From: Symbiopectobacterium purcellii
GTDB taxonomy: Bacteria; Pseudomonadota; Gammaproteobacteria; Enterobacterales; Enterobacteriaceae
Length of the DNA stretch: 64,000 nucleotides
Direction: 5' to 3'
NCBI RefSeq assembly: GCF_019797845.1
Contig: NZ_CP081864.1
Location: 2,480,001-2,544,000, forward strand
Shown: one piece after another, positions 48,074-60,210 of the stretch
How positions within the stretch are numbered: the first letter of the stretch is position 1
How the letters are laid out: every line of letters begins with the position of its first letter
Made by a program: the position numbers and the translations under genes
The notes under the pieces: generated by a model
Database searches by the model: none
What the model was told of the DNA's origin: nothing
What the model saw: the letters and a program-made list of their open reading frames with translations, nothing else

Positions 48074-48156
48074 AGCACTCCACTTCACGAAAAAAGCACC
48101 CTTACGTAACCGCCATCATGACACGGTCAGGCCATAGGGTCTATTAGCGTTAAGGG

Positions 48157-48705
48157 TTACCAGCTCCGCGTCGGTCCGGTATCAATGTGCACGAAATTAC
48201 TTTTCGGATAGTAGCCTACGCCACCCGCTTTCAGTTTCAGCGCTGCTTTACGAATGTTGGCCAGTTGCACACCCTCAATGTGAAAATCCATCGCCTGTCC
48301 TTTGGTGTGATAGCTCTGTTTGGCTACGCCGCGTGAATGGCTGCGCATTTCATTGTTGGTGTCCACCGAACGATACCCCGAAATCAGCTGCACCGGTTTG
48401 TTGGTGCCTAACATCACCTGCAAGCGATAAAGCTGATCGAACAGTAAAGGATCGATGGTTTTGATTTTATTGGCGCGGTAATCACGGAAGAAGTGGTTCA
48501 GACGGGACAGTTCATCTTTGTTGTAACGGCGGCCATCGAAAAATTCAGTTTTAAGATATTCGCCGGTATTAAGGTTTGCCAGCGTAAGAATGCGCGGACG
48601 CGGGGTTGATAGCGTGGCAAACGCCTGCCCCGGTAGCAGGGCAACGCCCAACGCGGCTCCGCCCAGCGCCAGCCATCTGCGGCGATGATGATCGATGAAT
48701 TCCAT
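48157..48705 (-). CDS. mepK: Murein endopeptidase MepK (YcbK), Tat-exported
   Basis: 182 aa, as in E. coli. A twin-arginine signal (HRRRWLALGGAALGVALLPG) directs it to the periplasm. The M15-type zinc site is in SYHTKGQAMDFH and FVHIDTG. MepK cleaves D-Ala-mDAP and L-D crosslinks, matching the L,D-transpeptidase encoded next to it. Gap to ldtD is 179 bp on the same strand, as in E. coli. No defects are visible. Confidence 0.94.
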   Translation of the reverse strand: MEFIDHHRRRWLALGGAALGVALLPGQAFATLSTPRPRILTLANLNTGEYLKTEFFDGRRYNKDELSRLNHFFRDYRANKIKTIDPLLFDQLYRLQVMLGTNKPVQLISGYRSVDTNNEMRSHSRGVAKQSYHTKGQAMDFHIEGVQLANIRKAALKLKAGGVGYYPKSNFVHIDTGPTRSW

Positions 48706-48884
48706 GAAGTGTGCCCCGGCTTAATAGGTAAACATAACGACGACAAAAAGCGCGCCGTTTGGCACCATAACCGTGCAGTGCAGTTGAGTCAACCCGCTTT
48801 ACGACAGGGTATGCGGAGGATCGCATTGATCCTCCGCTGCGATATAAACCCTGTGACAGCGCTAACGCCCCAGAATATCAGCGG

Positions 48885-50573
48885 TTACTGGAGCAGTTGC
48901 CCTGCCTTACCCAAGATGCCCGCCCCCCGTTTTACCGTATCATCATAATTGTAAATATCTGTGCGGAACTGGGGTTTGCCGTCGTCAGCGACCCAGGCTG
49001 TCAAATAGTACAGATTGACAGGAATACGTTGTTTGACCGGCACATAGGTGGTATTTCCCTGCGCTAGCGTGGAGGAAATGCGTGCATCGTTCCAACCGGC
49101 ATCCTGCAACAGCAGCCCCGCCAGCTCAGAGGCTTTGTTCACGCGCACGCAGCCTGAGCTGAGCGCACGAATATCGCGCTGGAACAGCCCATGATTTGGC
49201 GTGTCGTGCAAGTAAATCGCTTCAGAATTAGGCATGTTGAATTTATACCGCCCCAGCGAGTTGTTAGCACCGGGTGCCTGACGAATGCGATACGGGAAAC
49301 GATCGATGGTCTCCGCTTCGGAGTGCCAACCAGAGAGCAGCGTATAGTTGTTCCGCTGCAAGTAGCTGGGATCTTTGATGACCTTGGGAACGATATCCTG
49401 GCGAATCAGCGTAGTGGGCACGTTCCACGGCGGGTTAACCACCACGTTATACAATGAGCTGCTCATCAACGGCGTTTTGCGTTTCGGTTGTCCGACAATC
49501 ACACGCGATGAGAGCCGCTGCGTACCGTTTTGATAGTAGTTCAACGAGTAATCAGGAATGTTCACCATGATGCCGGTGCTGACATTATCCGGCACCAGAC
49601 GCAGGCGCTGAATATTGAGCGCCAGCAGCGCTGCACGGGTTTGCGGCGAAACGTTCAGACAATCCCGCGTGCGCTTACCAATGACGCCATCGGCATCTAA
49701 CCCCTGCCACTGCTGGAAGCGCTTAACCCCCTCGACCAGATCGCCGGTGTAGGTATCCGGTGACGACACAGTCGCATCGGCGGCAGCAGGTTGTTCATTG
49801 AACAGGGTGATAGTCTCTGGCGTGGCAAGCATGCCGGTACGTTGCAGTATTTCACGCAGCACCGTCAGATCCTGGCTTTGCTGCTCAGGGCGCAAGGTAT
49901 CGGACATCGTCAACACCGGCCAGGGACGCGTGTCCAACAACAGCGTTTTTAACGCCTGATGCATCTTGGCATATTGTGAATGGCGCGGTGCAAGTGACGA
50001 GACAAACCCGACACCGTTGCCTGCGACCAGTGCCTGCCGCCATTGCTCCACGCGCCCAGGCGCTGGCGGTTGCAAACGGTAGGGAACGCTGCTGTAGAGC
50101 CAATCGGTGCCGCTACGCTCCACGCCGTCAACAAATTGCAGATAGCCCAGCATGGCATCCGACAACAACACGTCGCGCGCCATCCCTTTGATACTGGCAT
50201 CGGTCAACCAGGTCACCCATTGGGTAAACTGCGGCTGAACCCCTGACAGCGCCACTTCCGCCAACTGCTGCTGAAGTTGTACCACGGCGTGCTCATCCGC
50301 CCACAGCCGTTGTGCCGGATGCAGCGCGTAGAGTGCGGTAAGTTCTGAAAGATAATGCGGTTTAACGCCTTTCGCTGCCAGTGCCTGTAATGCCGCCACG
50401 CTGGTTTCATGTGACGTGGAGCCTGCGGTGTGCGCAGAGACGCTCGACGCGGCATGGGACGTTATTGCCGCCTGCCCGGTCGCCGACAACGTACAGAAAG
50501 AAAACAGGCTCAAGGCCCACAGCGCGCCAACACGGCACAGTGTGCTCTGCGCTTTTTGCTCACATACCAACAT
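48885..50573 (-). CDS. ldtD: L,D-transpeptidase LdtD (YcbB)
   Basis: 562 aa against 615 in E. coli. A hydrophobic segment ([13 protein letters not shown]) near the start forms a signal or anchor. A peptidoglycan-binding repeat ([18 protein letters not shown]) precedes the YkuD catalytic domain, with catalytic Cys in ALSSGCVRV and conserved His in [12 protein letters not shown]. LdtD makes 3-3 crosslinks in the periplasm. ATG at 50573 is preceded by AGGGGAT; a GTG seven codons upstream is rejected. The protein is about 50 residues shorter than E. coli's, mostly in the N-terminal region. Confidence 0.94.
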   Translation of the reverse strand: MLVCEQKAQSTLCRVGALWALSLFSFCTLSATGQAAITSHAASSVSAHTAGSTSHETSVAALQALAAKGVKPHYLSELTALYALHPAQRLWADEHAVVQLQQQLAEVALSGVQPQFTQWVTWLTDASIKGMARDVLLSDAMLGYLQFVDGVERSGTDWLYSSVPYRLQPPAPGRVEQWRQALVAGNGVGFVSSLAPRHSQYAKMHQALKTLLLDTRPWPVLTMSDTLRPEQQSQDLTVLREILQRTGMLATPETITLFNEQPAAADATVSSPDTYTGDLVEGVKRFQQWQGLDADGVIGKRTRDCLNVSPQTRAALLALNIQRLRLVPDNVSTGIMVNIPDYSLNYYQNGTQRLSSRVIVGQPKRKTPLMSSSLYNVVVNPPWNVPTTLIRQDIVPKVIKDPSYLQRNNYTLLSGWHSEAETIDRFPYRIRQAPGANNSLGRYKFNMPNSEAIYLHDTPNHGLFQRDIRALSSGCVRVNKASELAGLLLQDAGWNDARISSTLAQGNTTYVPVKQRIPVNLYYLTAWVADDGKPQFRTDIYNYDDTVKRGAGILGKAGQLLQ

Positions 50574-50849
50574 CCATTTATCCCCTGTATTCACTAAACG
50601 CGATATCAGCCACGATATTTTTTATCGACAATGAAAGCCTCGAGGTCCAATGGATATGACGCCCTACTTCACGTTATGCAGCAACTGATTGTCATAAATA
50701 GCGCAAAACGTTGAGATGGCCTGCCACTTTAATTATTCGCTCATCATTACCGTTAGTATATAAAGAGACAATGTTTTTTGCGCCACATCCCGCAGGTTTA
50801 TTTCACTGGTCCGTCATGTGCGCGGCGCCATTCTGGGAAACAAAGAGAC
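50574..50849. other. Intergenic region between mukB and ldtD
   Basis: About 276 bp, without a supported gene. It must hold the ldtD promoter on the minus strand (facing left). The mukB terminator lies at its right end. No named operator was identified. Confidence 0.4.
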
Positions 50850-50877
50850 AAAAAAAGAGGCCGTTTAACACGGCCTC
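50850..50877 (-). terminator. Terminator of the mukFEB operon
   Basis: GAGGCCGT (50857-50864) pairs with ACGGCCTC (50870-50877). On the minus strand it is followed by seven T. Confidence 0.92.
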
Positions 50878-50902
50878 CGATCCTTACCTTACAAGATGAT
50901 CG

Positions 50903-53900
50903 CTACGATGCCTGCACCTGCGGCGCTTCGCTCTCACTGCCAAAACCACGCAGCCCGACCACGTGCACATGTTCCTGATTCTGGAACACTTTACGCACCA
51001 GCTTGTAAGTAGTGCCTTTTTCCGGACTGATATTTTCCGGTGCAGCAATCAACAGTTGCATTTCCAACCGATCGCACAGTTCGAAAAGTGTGGCGATGGA
51101 TTTCGCATCCAGACGCGCGGCTTCATCGAGGAACAGCAAACGGCACGGGATGATATCTTTACCGCGCAGGCGCTTGGATTCATCTTCCCAGCTCTGCACT
51201 ACCATCACCAGGATCGACATCCCGGTCCCGATAGCTTCACCGGTGGAAAGCGCGCCGCTCTCTGCACGCAACCAGCCATCGGCACCGCGATTCACCTCCA
51301 CTTCCATCTCAAGGTAGTTGCGGTAATCGAGCAACTCCTCACCGATGGTTTGCGGAGTGCGCTGGCCCATGTCCACTTCAGGGTTGAGGCGTTGGTAAAG
51401 CTTCGCCAGCGCTTCCGAGAAGGTCAACCGGTTGCTGCTGAACAGATCCTGATGCATCTCTTGCTGTTCTGAGAGCACATTGAGCAACGTAGTGTGCGTT
51501 TCGCGCACGTTGACGTTCAAGCGCACGCTTTTCACCTGTCCAAACGCGACCGCCTGCAAACCCTGATTCAACATGCGTATGCGGTTTTGCTCACGCTGAA
51601 TGGTTTTACGGATAATGTTCGCCACGCTCTTGGAACTGATCGCCAGCATTTTTTCACGGGCGGTCAGTTCTTCCGTCAGACGGTTAAGTTCAATTTCCAT
51701 CTGCTCGATGGCTTCAACCGGGTCATCGGTACGAATAATATCCTGACGAATCCGCTCACGCAGATGCTGGTAAACCGCGATATAGAACTGCACTTTGCGC
51801 TCAGGCCGCTTGGGATCTTCCGATGCGCGCAGCACGTCGCGCAGATGTTCGTTATCAGAAACCGCCAGGCGCAATGCGCCCAACGCTTTATCCGACATGG
51901 AGCGCAATTCGTCTGCATCCATGTAGGCCAGTTCACGACGGTGCAAACGGCACTCCACACCATTGTCTTTCACCAGACGCATGACGGCACACCAGCCCGC
52001 TTTTGCGGTCACCACCTGTTCGCGCATCTGGTGATAATCACGTTCCACCTTGCGCAATTTTTTCTGCAAGCCATCCATTTCCGCTTCACAGAAAGTAATC
52101 TGTTTCTCCAACTGATTACGGCGCGTGCGGTTGGCACTCAAGGCAGCATGCAATTCATCACGGCGGGTGCGGGCGCGAGCTTCCGCATCCGCGTCAGCGC
52201 GCACGCCGATCTCCTGCAACTCCTGAATGAGCTCTTTGTGCATTTCATTTTTAGCGTCATGCGCACTGCGCAACGACGCCTGCACCTGACTGTACTGCGT
52301 TAACTGCGCCTGCTGCTGACGCAATTGCTCACGCGAACGGGTGCGTTCGGCTTCTGCCTGATCCAAGCGTTGGCGCAATTTGTCATTCAAATCGGCATTT
52401 TCCCCCAGCATGTCCGCTGAGTCGCTATAGCTGAAATGCGGGCGACGTTGCACCACTTCCGTTAAGGCAAACGCCTGCTGTTTCGCCTGACGCTGCGCGC
52501 TTTGCGCCTGGGTGTACTGTGCACGCAGTTGTTCATGCTGCTGCGGATCGCTTTGCAGCACCGCCACCAGCGGCTCAAGTTTCACCAATGACGCACCGTG
52601 CTGCGTAATAAAATGCGCGGACTCTTCTGCGGCATCCAGTTCGTCACGAATCTCTTCGACCCGATCCTGCAAACTATCATCACACAACAAGCTGACGCGC
52701 GGGATCAGGCGGTTCAGTAATGAAACACACTCTTTGGCCTGATCGTATTGCTGGCGCTGCTGCTGGTTTTCTGCGTCAAAATTGCTGATGGCACGGTCCA
52801 ACTCACCGCGACGTGAGTTCAAAGGACGCAGCGCCGCCTCAGGATCGTTATCAAACGCAATGGCCAGATGAGAACCGATAAAACGGCTGAACGCCTGATG
52901 CAAACGCTGCGTTTTCTGCACGTCAAACGACAGGGTGGCGTACTGCTCCGCCAGCGCTTCACGTTCGTCGCGCAAGCTCTCCAGCCGGTTTTCGCGCGCG
53001 GCGCGACCAAACAACGGCACCTCAGGGAAACGCGAATAGCGCCACTGGCGATCGGCGATTTTAACCACCACCGCTTTCTGCAACTCTTCTACCGCAAAGA
53101 CGCTGTCATCGAATGATTGCGGATCCCCTTCAATCAGATAGAGATCTTCTGGACAGTCCTCCAACCCTTCAAGCTGTTCACGCACCAGCGACAGATCGGC
53201 CACAACGATGCCATGGCGTGACGGTCCGTACAGCGCGGAATAGTACGGCGCATCGTCGAGCGTCACGTCATCATAAATTTCGGACAACAACACGCCGCCA
53301 AAGCGTTCTGCCAGCGCTGCCATTCGCGGATCTTCCGCACCACCGGGCTGACTTAAGCGTTCTATTTGATCGTCGATGTGACGCTTACGTGCCGCCACCT
53401 CATCACGTTCTACCGTGATTTCACGCTCGCGCTCCAGCAGTTGCTGCAAATGCGCAGTGACTTCCTGACCATCAGCAAACGTTGCACCGCTCTGTTCACT
53501 TAATTGCGTCAGGGCTTCCTGCGCCGCCAGCCACACCGGTGCACGCGCGGTTAATGTCTGGATGTGTTGCTGGACCTGCTCCAGTTCCTGACGCAGCGCC
53601 AAACGGCGCTCCCCGGCTTCCGCGACCAGCGCAGAGAGGGTTTCAATCTTCAGTTCCAGTTCCTGCTGCAAGCTGTCCAAGTCTTCCGGCTCACAGGACT
53701 GCCCATAGCGTTTACCAAACTCTTGCAGCAGGCGTTCCGCCTCCTGCTGTTCGCGCAGGCGCTGTTCCAGTTCGGCCAGGCGACCGCGCAAAGGGTGCAC
53801 ACGTTCGGCCTGATAGCGCTGGGAGGTACTGTCGCGCAGCACCTCACGCGCTGCTTGCCAGGCATCGCTGCGTGAAACGTTACCCACAATCTTGCAGACT

Positions 53901-55342
53901 AGCTGATAGGCTTGTTCAAACTGGTTATGTGCCGCATCGGAGACGCTCAGGGTTTGTTCCAGTTGCAGCAACACCTCGGTCGCTTCCTGCTCGCGCGCAT
54001 GGAAGGTTTCCAGCCACTCATCGGCGTTATCCGCCGTTAAATCCGGCAACTGACAGAGCGTACGAGCACGTTCCAATGCCTGTTGCGCCTGTTGATACTG
54101 GATAGCACGGGTCTGCTGCACGTCCAGTGCCTGCTGGTAGTCGGCGAGCTGGCTTTTCAGTTCATCCACTTCTTGCTCGGCAGCCTGCGCGCGCGCGTCG
54201 TTTTCTTCGAGCTGCTCGCGCGCTTCTTCTACCACGATGTCCTGCTCTTCCAGACGCGAACGTAGTTCTTCCAAATCGCCGTCGTAACGCTCAATCTTTT
54301 CCTGTTGACGCAGCGCCGTTTGCACCAGATTCAGGTGGTCACTGGCGGCCTGGTGATCGGTTTCCAAATCGCTTTCGGCGTCCGTTTGTTCCGCCAGTTC
54401 GCGCGCCATCTCAACATGGCGATACTGCTCATGTACCAACTGCTTACGGCTGCCAAACAGGTCATGTCTCAACGCCAGCGCACCATCCAGATGCACCCGT
54501 CGCTCATTGGCATGACGCATATAGTCGGCAGCCACGTAGGAGGTGGCTTCCGATATCAAATGTTTGAACAGATCGCGATCCGATTGCGTCACCCGGATAG
54601 CTTCCAGCGTCATACGGTTTTCACGCAGTGCCGCTTCCATGTCCTGAAACGCCTTGCGCACCCCGCTGTTTTCCGGCAGCAGGTAATCACGCAGCGATCG
54701 GGTAATTGCGCTGGAGATCCCACCGTACAGGGAGGCTTCAATCAGACGATAGAATTTACTGCGGTCGGAAGCGGAGCGTAACCGGCGCGGCACCACGCCC
54801 AAATCAAACATCAGCGCATGGTAATCGGTAATGGAGTTGAACTGTTTAAACAGTACCCCCTCCATCTCCTCCACACGCTCTTTCAGTTCTTGCAACGTCA
54901 ACACCCGCACCTGACGCTCCCCCAATGACTGGGTCAGCACCTGCGTCGGCTGCAACGTGGTGGGCAACCCTTGAATGGCGAAGGGTTTGATATCGACCTT
55001 TTTATCACGTCCGGCAACCTGTTGCAGACGCACCCCTACTAACACGCGTTGATGGCGGGAGTTGACGACGTCCAACGTGGCATAACACACGCCAGCGCGC
55101 AGCTTACCGTGCAACCCCTTATCGCGTGAGCCACTGGTGGCCCCCGCCTCAGTGGTATTACGGAAATGCAGTAGCGTCAGATCGGGGATCAGCGCGGTGA
55201 TAAAGGCTGCCATGGTCGTCGATTTCCCCGCGCCGTTACCGCCGGATAGGGTGGTAACCAGTTCGTCCAAATCGAACGTCCGAGCAAAAAAACCGTTCCA
55301 GTTGACCAGCGTCAGTGAGCGAAATTTACCGCGTTCAATCAT
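50903..55342 (-). CDS. mukB: Chromosome partition protein MukB
   Basis: 1479 aa against 1486 in E. coli. SMC-like condensin: N-terminal ATPase head with Walker [11 protein letters not shown] (33-42), long coiled coils, the central hinge ([25 protein letters not shown]), and the C-terminal head with [19 protein letters not shown] and [13 protein letters not shown] (Walker B). MukB with MukE and MukF loops and organises the chromosome. It starts 2 bp after mukE, last in the cmoM-mukF-mukE-mukB series. Confidence 0.97.
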   Translation of the reverse strand: MIERGKFRSLTLVNWNGFFARTFDLDELVTTLSGGNGAGKSTTMAAFITALIPDLTLLHFRNTTEAGATSGSRDKGLHGKLRAGVCYATLDVVNSRHQRVLVGVRLQQVAGRDKKVDIKPFAIQGLPTTLQPTQVLTQSLGERQVRVLTLQELKERVEEMEGVLFKQFNSITDYHALMFDLGVVPRRLRSASDRSKFYRLIEASLYGGISSAITRSLRDYLLPENSGVRKAFQDMEAALRENRMTLEAIRVTQSDRDLFKHLISEATSYVAADYMRHANERRVHLDGALALRHDLFGSRKQLVHEQYRHVEMARELAEQTDAESDLETDHQAASDHLNLVQTALRQQEKIERYDGDLEELRSRLEEQDIVVEEAREQLEENDARAQAAEQEVDELKSQLADYQQALDVQQTRAIQYQQAQQALERARTLCQLPDLTADNADEWLETFHAREQEATEVLLQLEQTLSVSDAAHNQFEQAYQLVCKIVGNVSRSDAWQAAREVLRDSTSQRYQAERVHPLRGRLAELEQRLREQQEAERLLQEFGKRYGQSCEPEDLDSLQQELELKIETLSALVAEAGERRLALRQELEQVQQHIQTLTARAPVWLAAQEALTQLSEQSGATFADGQEVTAHLQQLLEREREITVERDEVAARKRHIDDQIERLSQPGGAEDPRMAALAERFGGVLLSEIYDDVTLDDAPYYSALYGPSRHGIVVADLSLVREQLEGLEDCPEDLYLIEGDPQSFDDSVFAVEELQKAVVVKIADRQWRYSRFPEVPLFGRAARENRLESLRDEREALAEQYATLSFDVQKTQRLHQAFSRFIGSHLAIAFDNDPEAALRPLNSRRGELDRAISNFDAENQQQRQQYDQAKECVSLLNRLIPRVSLLCDDSLQDRVEEIRDELDAAEESAHFITQHGASLVKLEPLVAVLQSDPQQHEQLRAQYTQAQSAQRQAKQQAFALTEVVQRRPHFSYSDSADMLGENADLNDKLRQRLDQAEAERTRSREQLRQQQAQLTQYSQVQASLRSAHDAKNEMHKELIQELQEIGVRADADAEARARTRRDELHAALSANRTRRNQLEKQITFCEAEMDGLQKKLRKVERDYHQMREQVVTAKAGWCAVMRLVKDNGVECRLHRRELAYMDADELRSMSDKALGALRLAVSDNEHLRDVLRASEDPKRPERKVQFYIAVYQHLRERIRQDIIRTDDPVEAIEQMEIELNRLTEELTAREKMLAISSKSVANIIRKTIQREQNRIRMLNQGLQAVAFGQVKSVRLNVNVRETHTTLLNVLSEQQEMHQDLFSSNRLTFSEALAKLYQRLNPEVDMGQRTPQTIGEELLDYRNYLEMEVEVNRGADGWLRAESGALSTGEAIGTGMSILVMVVQSWEDESKRLRGKDIIPCRLLFLDEAARLDAKSIATLFELCDRLEMQLLIAAPENISPEKGTTYKLVRKVFQNQEHVHVVGLRGFGSESEAPQVQAS

Positions 55343-55344
55343 TG

Positions 55345-56067
55345 TTATTCTTCCTCTCCACGCTCAGCCGCATTGTCTTGCGCACCTTCGCCCTCTTCGA
55401 CCTCATCATTCAACGACAGGCCGCTGTCTAACGGCAGTGCTTCGCCATCACGGATCATGCGCAACTGTGCTTCACGCGCATCGTCGCCGCTGCGCACGTC
55501 GGCACCGAAACGGAAGGCCGCTTCAGTGATACGGAATTTGCTGCTGTCATTGCCCATGAAGTAGACCATCCCCAAGCGCCGCAGGCGATTCAATGAGGTT
55601 CTGACCTTCTCCTGCAATTTCTGCCGATCCAGATCCGAGCCGGTAGAACGCTGGTTGACCAACTTCAGCAACTTGTTTTCATCGGCCAGACTCAGCAGCT
55701 CTTCATAAAGCTCCTGCTGAGTGAAAATGCCTTCTTGCGCCAGCCGCTCTGGACTGAGGTAGAGATAGCAGAGAATTTTTCCCACCATCATGTCCAACTC
55801 GGACAGCACCGAGCGCGGGATCAGGGTGGTCGATCGCGGTCGCAGGTAGAAGAAGCCCTCTGGCGCGCGGATCAGTTCCACGTTATAGCGTGCGTAGAAC
55901 TCCTCCAACACGTCCTGAAAATCCATCAGGTAAGCATGGTTCTCCAGCTCTTCCACACCGATATGCCGCCCCGCACGCAGTTGGCTGTCGAGCGCGGGAA
56001 ACAGGGTATTGGCTAACGCCGTTGCCAGTTTAGCTGGCATAATTTTATCAATAGTTGTCGATGACAT
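55345..56067 (-). CDS. mukE: Chromosome partition protein MukE
   Basis: 240 aa against 234 in E. coli. MukE bridges MukF in the condensin; it has two winged-helix domains. Start [18 protein letters not shown] at 56067 agrees with E. coli, overlapping the mukF stop by 20 bp; an upstream in-frame start is rejected. Conserved blocks are [30 protein letters not shown] (20) and [14 protein letters not shown]. The C-terminus is acidic and slightly longer ([16 protein letters not shown]). Confidence 0.95.
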   Translation of the reverse strand: MSSTTIDKIMPAKLATALANTLFPALDSQLRAGRHIGVEELENHAYLMDFQDVLEEFYARYNVELIRAPEGFFYLRPRSTTLIPRSVLSELDMMVGKILCYLYLSPERLAQEGIFTQQELYEELLSLADENKLLKLVNQRSTGSDLDRQKLQEKVRTSLNRLRRLGMVYFMGNDSSKFRITEAAFRFGADVRSGDDAREAQLRMIRDGEALPLDSGLSLNDEVEEGEGAQDNAAERGEEE

Positions 56068-57370
56068 GGGCCTGTACCTTGGCTCCGTAATCATTGATTG
56101 ACTGCCATAGCGCAGGCAATCCGGTGAAATCTGCTTCGGCCACACCCAGGCGCACCGCCTGGTCGACCACGATTCGTGCCACATCAAAGTGCTGTGCCCG
56201 GGGATAGTGGCTTAAGTAGTCGCGCACCACATCCGCCAGGTTGAGCGGGATGCGCTCGGTTTTATATTTTTGCAGCGCGGCTTCTATCAGCGCGGCAATC
56301 TGTTCACGCATTTCGCTAAATTCTTCATACTCCAGTTCCGGCGGCAACTCGCCGGTCACTTCATCGCTGCGCAGCGCCAACTCTTCATCGCGCATGTCCA
56401 GCAGGCGATCAGCATTGGCGAAAGTCAATGCCCAGGGCTGGTCGAAATAATTTTGCACCGACTGACGCAGGCGCTGAGCGAATACTCGGTTTTTATCCAT
56501 ATCAATGGCGGTACGGATAAACTTGTGGACGTGTCGGTCATAGCCAATCCACAGATCGATGGTTTGCTGTCCCCAACTGATGATGCGATCAAGCTTGGCT
56601 TGCAGATCGAACACCAGTTTATCAACAAACTCGAGCTCAGGATGCTGCATCGTTGCTTCCTGAATCTGCAACAGGCTGGTTTGCAGTTTATCGCCCGCCG
56701 CTTCCAACGTGTCCTGCAATTCACGCAGGATGCCGGAGGTTTCCGTCAGCAGATGTTCACAACTGGAGATGGCTGCACGCCAATCTTGCGTTAACAGCGC
56801 CGCGATATCCTCTTTCACGCCCTGCTGCTGCTCGTCCATCACGCGCTGGGAGAGGTCGATACTGTCAAAAATTTCCGCCACCGAATATTTAAGCGGCGCG
56901 AACACATTACGGTGCCAGTGGAACTCATCGCCCCCCTCTTCTGCAGCCTCCGCCGCACGCAACAGTTCTTGCGCCACAATGGAGAGCTGCATAGACAGGC
57001 GCAGCGTCGAAAATTCGCGCTGTCGGATGTAATAGTCGGTGATGCCAATGCCGAGCGGCGTCAGCCGGTAGATGGCATTGCCATCGGCCATTTCACTGAC
57101 AAAGCGATTGACCAAACGCTGGCGCACCAGATCGTTAATGGCGTTATTGGCGCGCATTGCCACGGTTTCATGGGTCTGTTCAAATCCCTTGCTGACGTGA
57201 CGAAAGGCATCCACCAGTTCCCCTTCGCTCATTTCGCCATCCATACGCTCGCCGTTCAGCGTGGCGATCGCCAGCAAAAACGCCAGGCGTTCGGTGGGGA
57301 GTGACAGGGAAAAATCATTTTTTCGCGCCCAGGCAACCAGTTCCGGCACTGTCTGGGAAAAATCACTCAT
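56048..57370 (-). CDS. mukF: Chromosome partition protein MukF (kleisin)
   Basis: 440 aa, as in E. coli. N-terminal winged-helix dimerisation domain ([34 protein letters not shown]), a central helical part ([20 protein letters not shown], 20), and a C-terminal winged helix that binds the MukB head. ATG at 57370 overlaps the cmoM stop by 4 bp, so it is translationally coupled. It ends overlapping mukE. Confidence 0.96.
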   Translation of the reverse strand: MSDFSQTVPELVAWARKNDFSLSLPTERLAFLLAIATLNGERMDGEMSEGELVDAFRHVSKGFEQTHETVAMRANNAINDLVRQRLVNRFVSEMADGNAIYRLTPLGIGITDYYIRQREFSTLRLSMQLSIVAQELLRAAEAAEEGGDEFHWHRNVFAPLKYSVAEIFDSIDLSQRVMDEQQQGVKEDIAALLTQDWRAAISSCEHLLTETSGILRELQDTLEAAGDKLQTSLLQIQEATMQHPELEFVDKLVFDLQAKLDRIISWGQQTIDLWIGYDRHVHKFIRTAIDMDKNRVFAQRLRQSVQNYFDQPWALTFANADRLLDMRDEELALRSDEVTGELPPELEYEEFSEMREQIAALIEAALQKYKTERIPLNLADVVRDYLSHYPRAQHFDVARIVVDQAVRLGVAEADFTGLPALWQSINDYGAKVQAHVIDNY

Positions 57371-58152
57371 AGTGCATCCTTTATAGGGCGTTTACGCGCC
57401 ATGACATGAATATAGCGTCCCAGGCTAACAAAAGGCTCCTGGCGACAATAGCGCTGTTCCAACGCTAACAATTCCTCGAAATTATCGATTTGTTGCTGTT
57501 TGTTCTGCAAATAGTCATGAAACACCCGTACACCGGTCTTTCCTTCAATCGTCATCCCCAACGCATCGAGCCAGCCATAAACCTGCTGGGGATCGAGGGG
57601 ATGATCCGGCGACAGAGAACGTCGTTTACGCTTTGGCATACCGGCTTGCACATAGGCAAAATTACCCAGCACCACATTGCGCAGCAAAAGTGCATGATGA
57701 TTATAAAACATCAGCGAAAAGGCGCCGTCCGGTGCCAGACACTCCGTGAGTGTCTGCAACACAGCCTGCGGTTCGGCTACCCACTCCAGCACCGCATGAA
57801 ACAAAATTAAATCTGCCGGGTGCGCCATATGATCCGCTACATCCTGTGCGGCGCAGTGAACAAAACGCATGTTATCGGCTACGCCCTGTTGCTGAGCAAT
57901 GCTGCTGGCGCGGTGAATCATCTTATCTGAAACATCGCACAACAAGACCTGATGTCCTAAAGCCGCCAAACGGCAGGCCATATGCCCTTCACCACCGCCC
58001 GCATCAAGAATTCGCAAAGGACGCGCGGGCAACGTTTTAAGCAGCGCCTCCAGATCCTGCCACAGCACCGCCTGACGCACCTGACCTTTGGTGGTGCCAT
58101 AGATATTACGGGCAAATTTTTCGGCGATATCGTTAAAATTGCGATCTTGCAT
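57367..58152 (-). CDS. cmoM: tRNA 5-carboxymethoxyuridine methyltransferase CmoM (SmtA)
   Basis: 261 aa, as in E. coli. SAM-dependent enzyme that methylates cmo5U34 in tRNA to mcmo5U. The Rossmann motif [16 protein letters not shown] binds SAM, with LCDVSDKMI and [14 protein letters not shown] following. ATG 58152 ([19 protein letters not shown], 19) agrees with E. coli; an in-frame start 27 codons upstream is rejected. It heads the muk operon, and is divergent from elyC across 187 bp. Confidence 0.95.
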   Translation of the reverse strand: MQDRNFNDIAEKFARNIYGTTKGQVRQAVLWQDLEALLKTLPARPLRILDAGGGEGHMACRLAALGHQVLLCDVSDKMIHRASSIAQQQGVADNMRFVHCAAQDVADHMAHPADLILFHAVLEWVAEPQAVLQTLTECLAPDGAFSLMFYNHHALLLRNVVLGNFAYVQAGMPKRKRRSLSPDHPLDPQQVYGWLDALGMTIEGKTGVRVFHDYLQNKQQQIDNFEELLALEQRYCRQEPFVSLGRYIHVMARKRPIKDAL

Positions 58153-58205
58153 TGAGCTGCGTTCCACGTCATCGTTAGGGCGATCGTGCGGCACGGTGTG
58201 CCTTC

Positions 58206-58226
58206 TATACCCGGAGCTCGGGTATA
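58206..58226. promoter_or_regulatory. 21-bp palindrome in the cmoM-elyC divergent region
   Basis: TATACCCG-GAGCT-CGGGTATA, perfect 8-bp arms. It sits between two divergent genes, so it could be an operator. Its arms also equal the terminal TATACCC/GGGTATA repeats of the intergenic element, so it may be a collapsed remnant. Confidence 0.4.
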
Positions 58227-58339
58227 ACGCCATATTTCCTTCAACCTGTTATTCTGGCACAGGCGGAACGAGAATAAACCGCCTGACCGCACGATATTTT
58301 GCCGGATGCCGTTTTTTCACCCAAAGGGAACCTGATTTC

Positions 58340-59128
58340 ATGCTGTTTACCCTAAAAAAAGTCGTTGGCGGGTTGCTCCAACCGCTCCCGTTGCTGCTCA
58401 TGCTGATGGGCATTGGTCTGGCGCTGCTGTGGTTCTCACGCTGGCAACGAGGGGGAAAAGCCGTTATTTCCTGCGCCTGGCTGGCGTTATTACTGCTGAG
58501 TGTGCAACCGATCGCCGATAAGCTGCTGCTGCCGTTGGAAAGCCACTACCCAACCTGGCAGGCAAGTGCAGCACCGGTTCCGTATATCGTCGTGTTGGGC
58601 GGAGGTTATACCTACAATCCGGCGTGGGCGCCAAGCGCCAATCTCATCGGTAACAGTCTGTCACGGGTGACCGAAGGCGTGCGTCTTTATCATGCCAACC
58701 CCGGCGCAAAACTGATTTTTACGGGTGCAGCCGCGCAGGGAAATCCGATGACCAGTGCACAAACCGCGGCATTGGTCGCGGAGAGTCTGGGGATTGCGCG
58801 CGAGGATATCATTACGCTGGACACACCGCGCGACACGGAAGAAGAAGCGATGGGCACGGCGGCCCTTATCGGGCAACAGCCTTTTCTGTTAGTGACGTCA
58901 GCCAGTCATCTGCCGCGAGCCATGGTGTTCTTCCAGGCGCAGGGCCTGCATCCCATACCGGCACCCGCCAATCAGTTGGCCATTACCAGCCCGCTCAATC
59001 CGTGGGAGAAAATATTCCCTTCAGCGTTTTATCTGTCTCACAGCGAACGTGCGTGGTACGAAACGCTGGGCTTACTGTGGCAACGGTTAAAAGGCAGTGA
59101 AACGCCGCCAGAAGCGGCATCGCACTGA
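58340..59128 (+). CDS. elyC: Envelope biogenesis factor ElyC (YcbC)
   Basis: 262 aa against 259 in E. coli. Two N-terminal membrane helices (PLPLLLMLMGIGLALLWF and ISCAWLALLLLSVQ) and a DUF218 domain in the periplasm (IVVLGGGYTYNPAWAPS, KLIFTGAAAQG, TLDTPRDTEEEA, LVTSASHLPRAMVFF). It is needed for peptidoglycan integrity at low temperature and affects ECA-related lipid carriers. ATG at 58340 fits E. coli MLFTLKKV; the long in-frame upstream extension is rejected. It converges with ycbJ across 5 bp. Confidence 0.94.
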   Translation: MLFTLKKVVGGLLQPLPLLLMLMGIGLALLWFSRWQRGGKAVISCAWLALLLLSVQPIADKLLLPLESHYPTWQASAAPVPYIVVLGGGYTYNPAWAPSANLIGNSLSRVTEGVRLYHANPGAKLIFTGAAAQGNPMTSAQTAALVAESLGIAREDIITLDTPRDTEEEAMGTAALIGQQPFLLVTSASHLPRAMVFFQAQGLHPIPAPANQLAITSPLNPWEKIFPSAFYLSHSERAWYETLGLLWQRLKGSETPPEAASH

Positions 59129-59133
59129 GAAGA

Positions 59134-60027
59134 CTATTCCAGCCAAGGGGTCAATTCGCGCGTGGCACGATCGAACAGCGCACGATCCATCTGTCCGGTA
59201 TGAAGGTAGCGGGAAACCGCCTCCCAAATGACGTAAAGCCAGCGGCGATAAACAAAATTTTCTGCCAATGGTGCTTTTTGCAGGTAGCGATAGAGCAACG
59301 CTTCCGACATGCCCGGCTCGCACAGGCGAAACATGTCATATTCCCTGGGAGCCCATAACATCATGCCGGGGTTGATCATCGCCAGCAACTGATCGCTACG
59401 CGGATCTTTGAGCATGCTGCGCAGCGATAAATTGCCGTGTACCAGCACGCAGCCGTCATCAAAATCATCAAATAAGGCATCAAGACACTGGCGAGAGCGG
59501 TACAACACGCTGCGATCCGCCTGCGTCAGTAGCGGTGCCCCCACATTCAATAACGTTGACCAGAGCACTTCCAGCCGCTGTTCGTACCAACTGAGCCAGT
59601 CGTTATCCTGCGTGCTATCCACGCTGCCCACACAGCCGTGACTGTCGATGCGGTGCCAGAGCAACACGCTTTCAACCACATGGTCCATCAACGAGGTCCA
59701 ACGTTCAGGGGTGCGCGTTGGCGCTTCGACCGATACACCGCGCAGGCGCTCAATCAACAGCAGTTCCTTATAGGGGGCTTCCTGGGTGATCACCACACCG
59801 TACACCGTCGGCAAACGCACATCCCCTTCGCGCGCCAGCATGGAAAGTTTGTACGCTTCCTGCTGTGCAATGCCCTGACAGACGTAGCTTTTCGCCAACA
59901 GCGGCATGGCATTGCCGTTATTGTCATACAACGCGTATAAATGTGCGTAGGGTTGCTCACTGATGCGTTCGAGCCGGCTTAATTTTTCCCCCAACACTGT
60001 GCTTAATTCAGCCTTCAAATGTTCCAT
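59134..60027 (-). CDS. ycbJ: YcbJ, aminoglycoside-phosphotransferase-like protein
   Basis: 297 aa, as in E. coli. Kinase-like (APH/choline kinase) fold: VLVHGNLSLRSMLKDP is the altered HGDLxxxN catalytic loop, with Asp replaced by Asn in HGN, and MINPGMMLWAP stands where the DFG/DxE motif would be. The usual catalytic and metal Asp positions therefore look absent, suggesting a pseudo-kinase. The family function is unknown. It lies between elyC (convergent) and the kdsB-msbA group (287-bp gap). Confidence 0.88.
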   Translation of the reverse strand: MEHLKAELSTVLGEKLSRLERISEQPYAHLYALYDNNGNAMPLLAKSYVCQGIAQQEAYKLSMLAREGDVRLPTVYGVVITQEAPYKELLLIERLRGVSVEAPTRTPERWTSLMDHVVESVLLWHRIDSHGCVGSVDSTQDNDWLSWYEQRLEVLWSTLLNVGAPLLTQADRSVLYRSRQCLDALFDDFDDGCVLVHGNLSLRSMLKDPRSDQLLAMINPGMMLWAPREYDMFRLCEPGMSEALLYRYLQKAPLAENFVYRRWLYVIWEAVSRYLHTGQMDRALFDRATRELTPWLE

Positions 60028-60210
60028 ACGTTGCTAAACCTCGCTCCTGCTTCAGGATCCCGCGTGCCATCATGCGGTGGACCGCCGTCAATTTCTTCAA
60101 TATAGATCAAATAAAGTGCCATCGGCAGGCGGTATACCGGTTTTGGCGTAAGGTAAGCGGTGATGTCACAAACAAGTGGGGGATGAGATAAAAAAGTGAC
60201 TATACCTCTC

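Noticed and set aside
51494..52303. 269-codon frame antisense to mukB
   Set aside because: Shadow of the mukB coiled-coil region, with Gln/His/Phe-rich translation.
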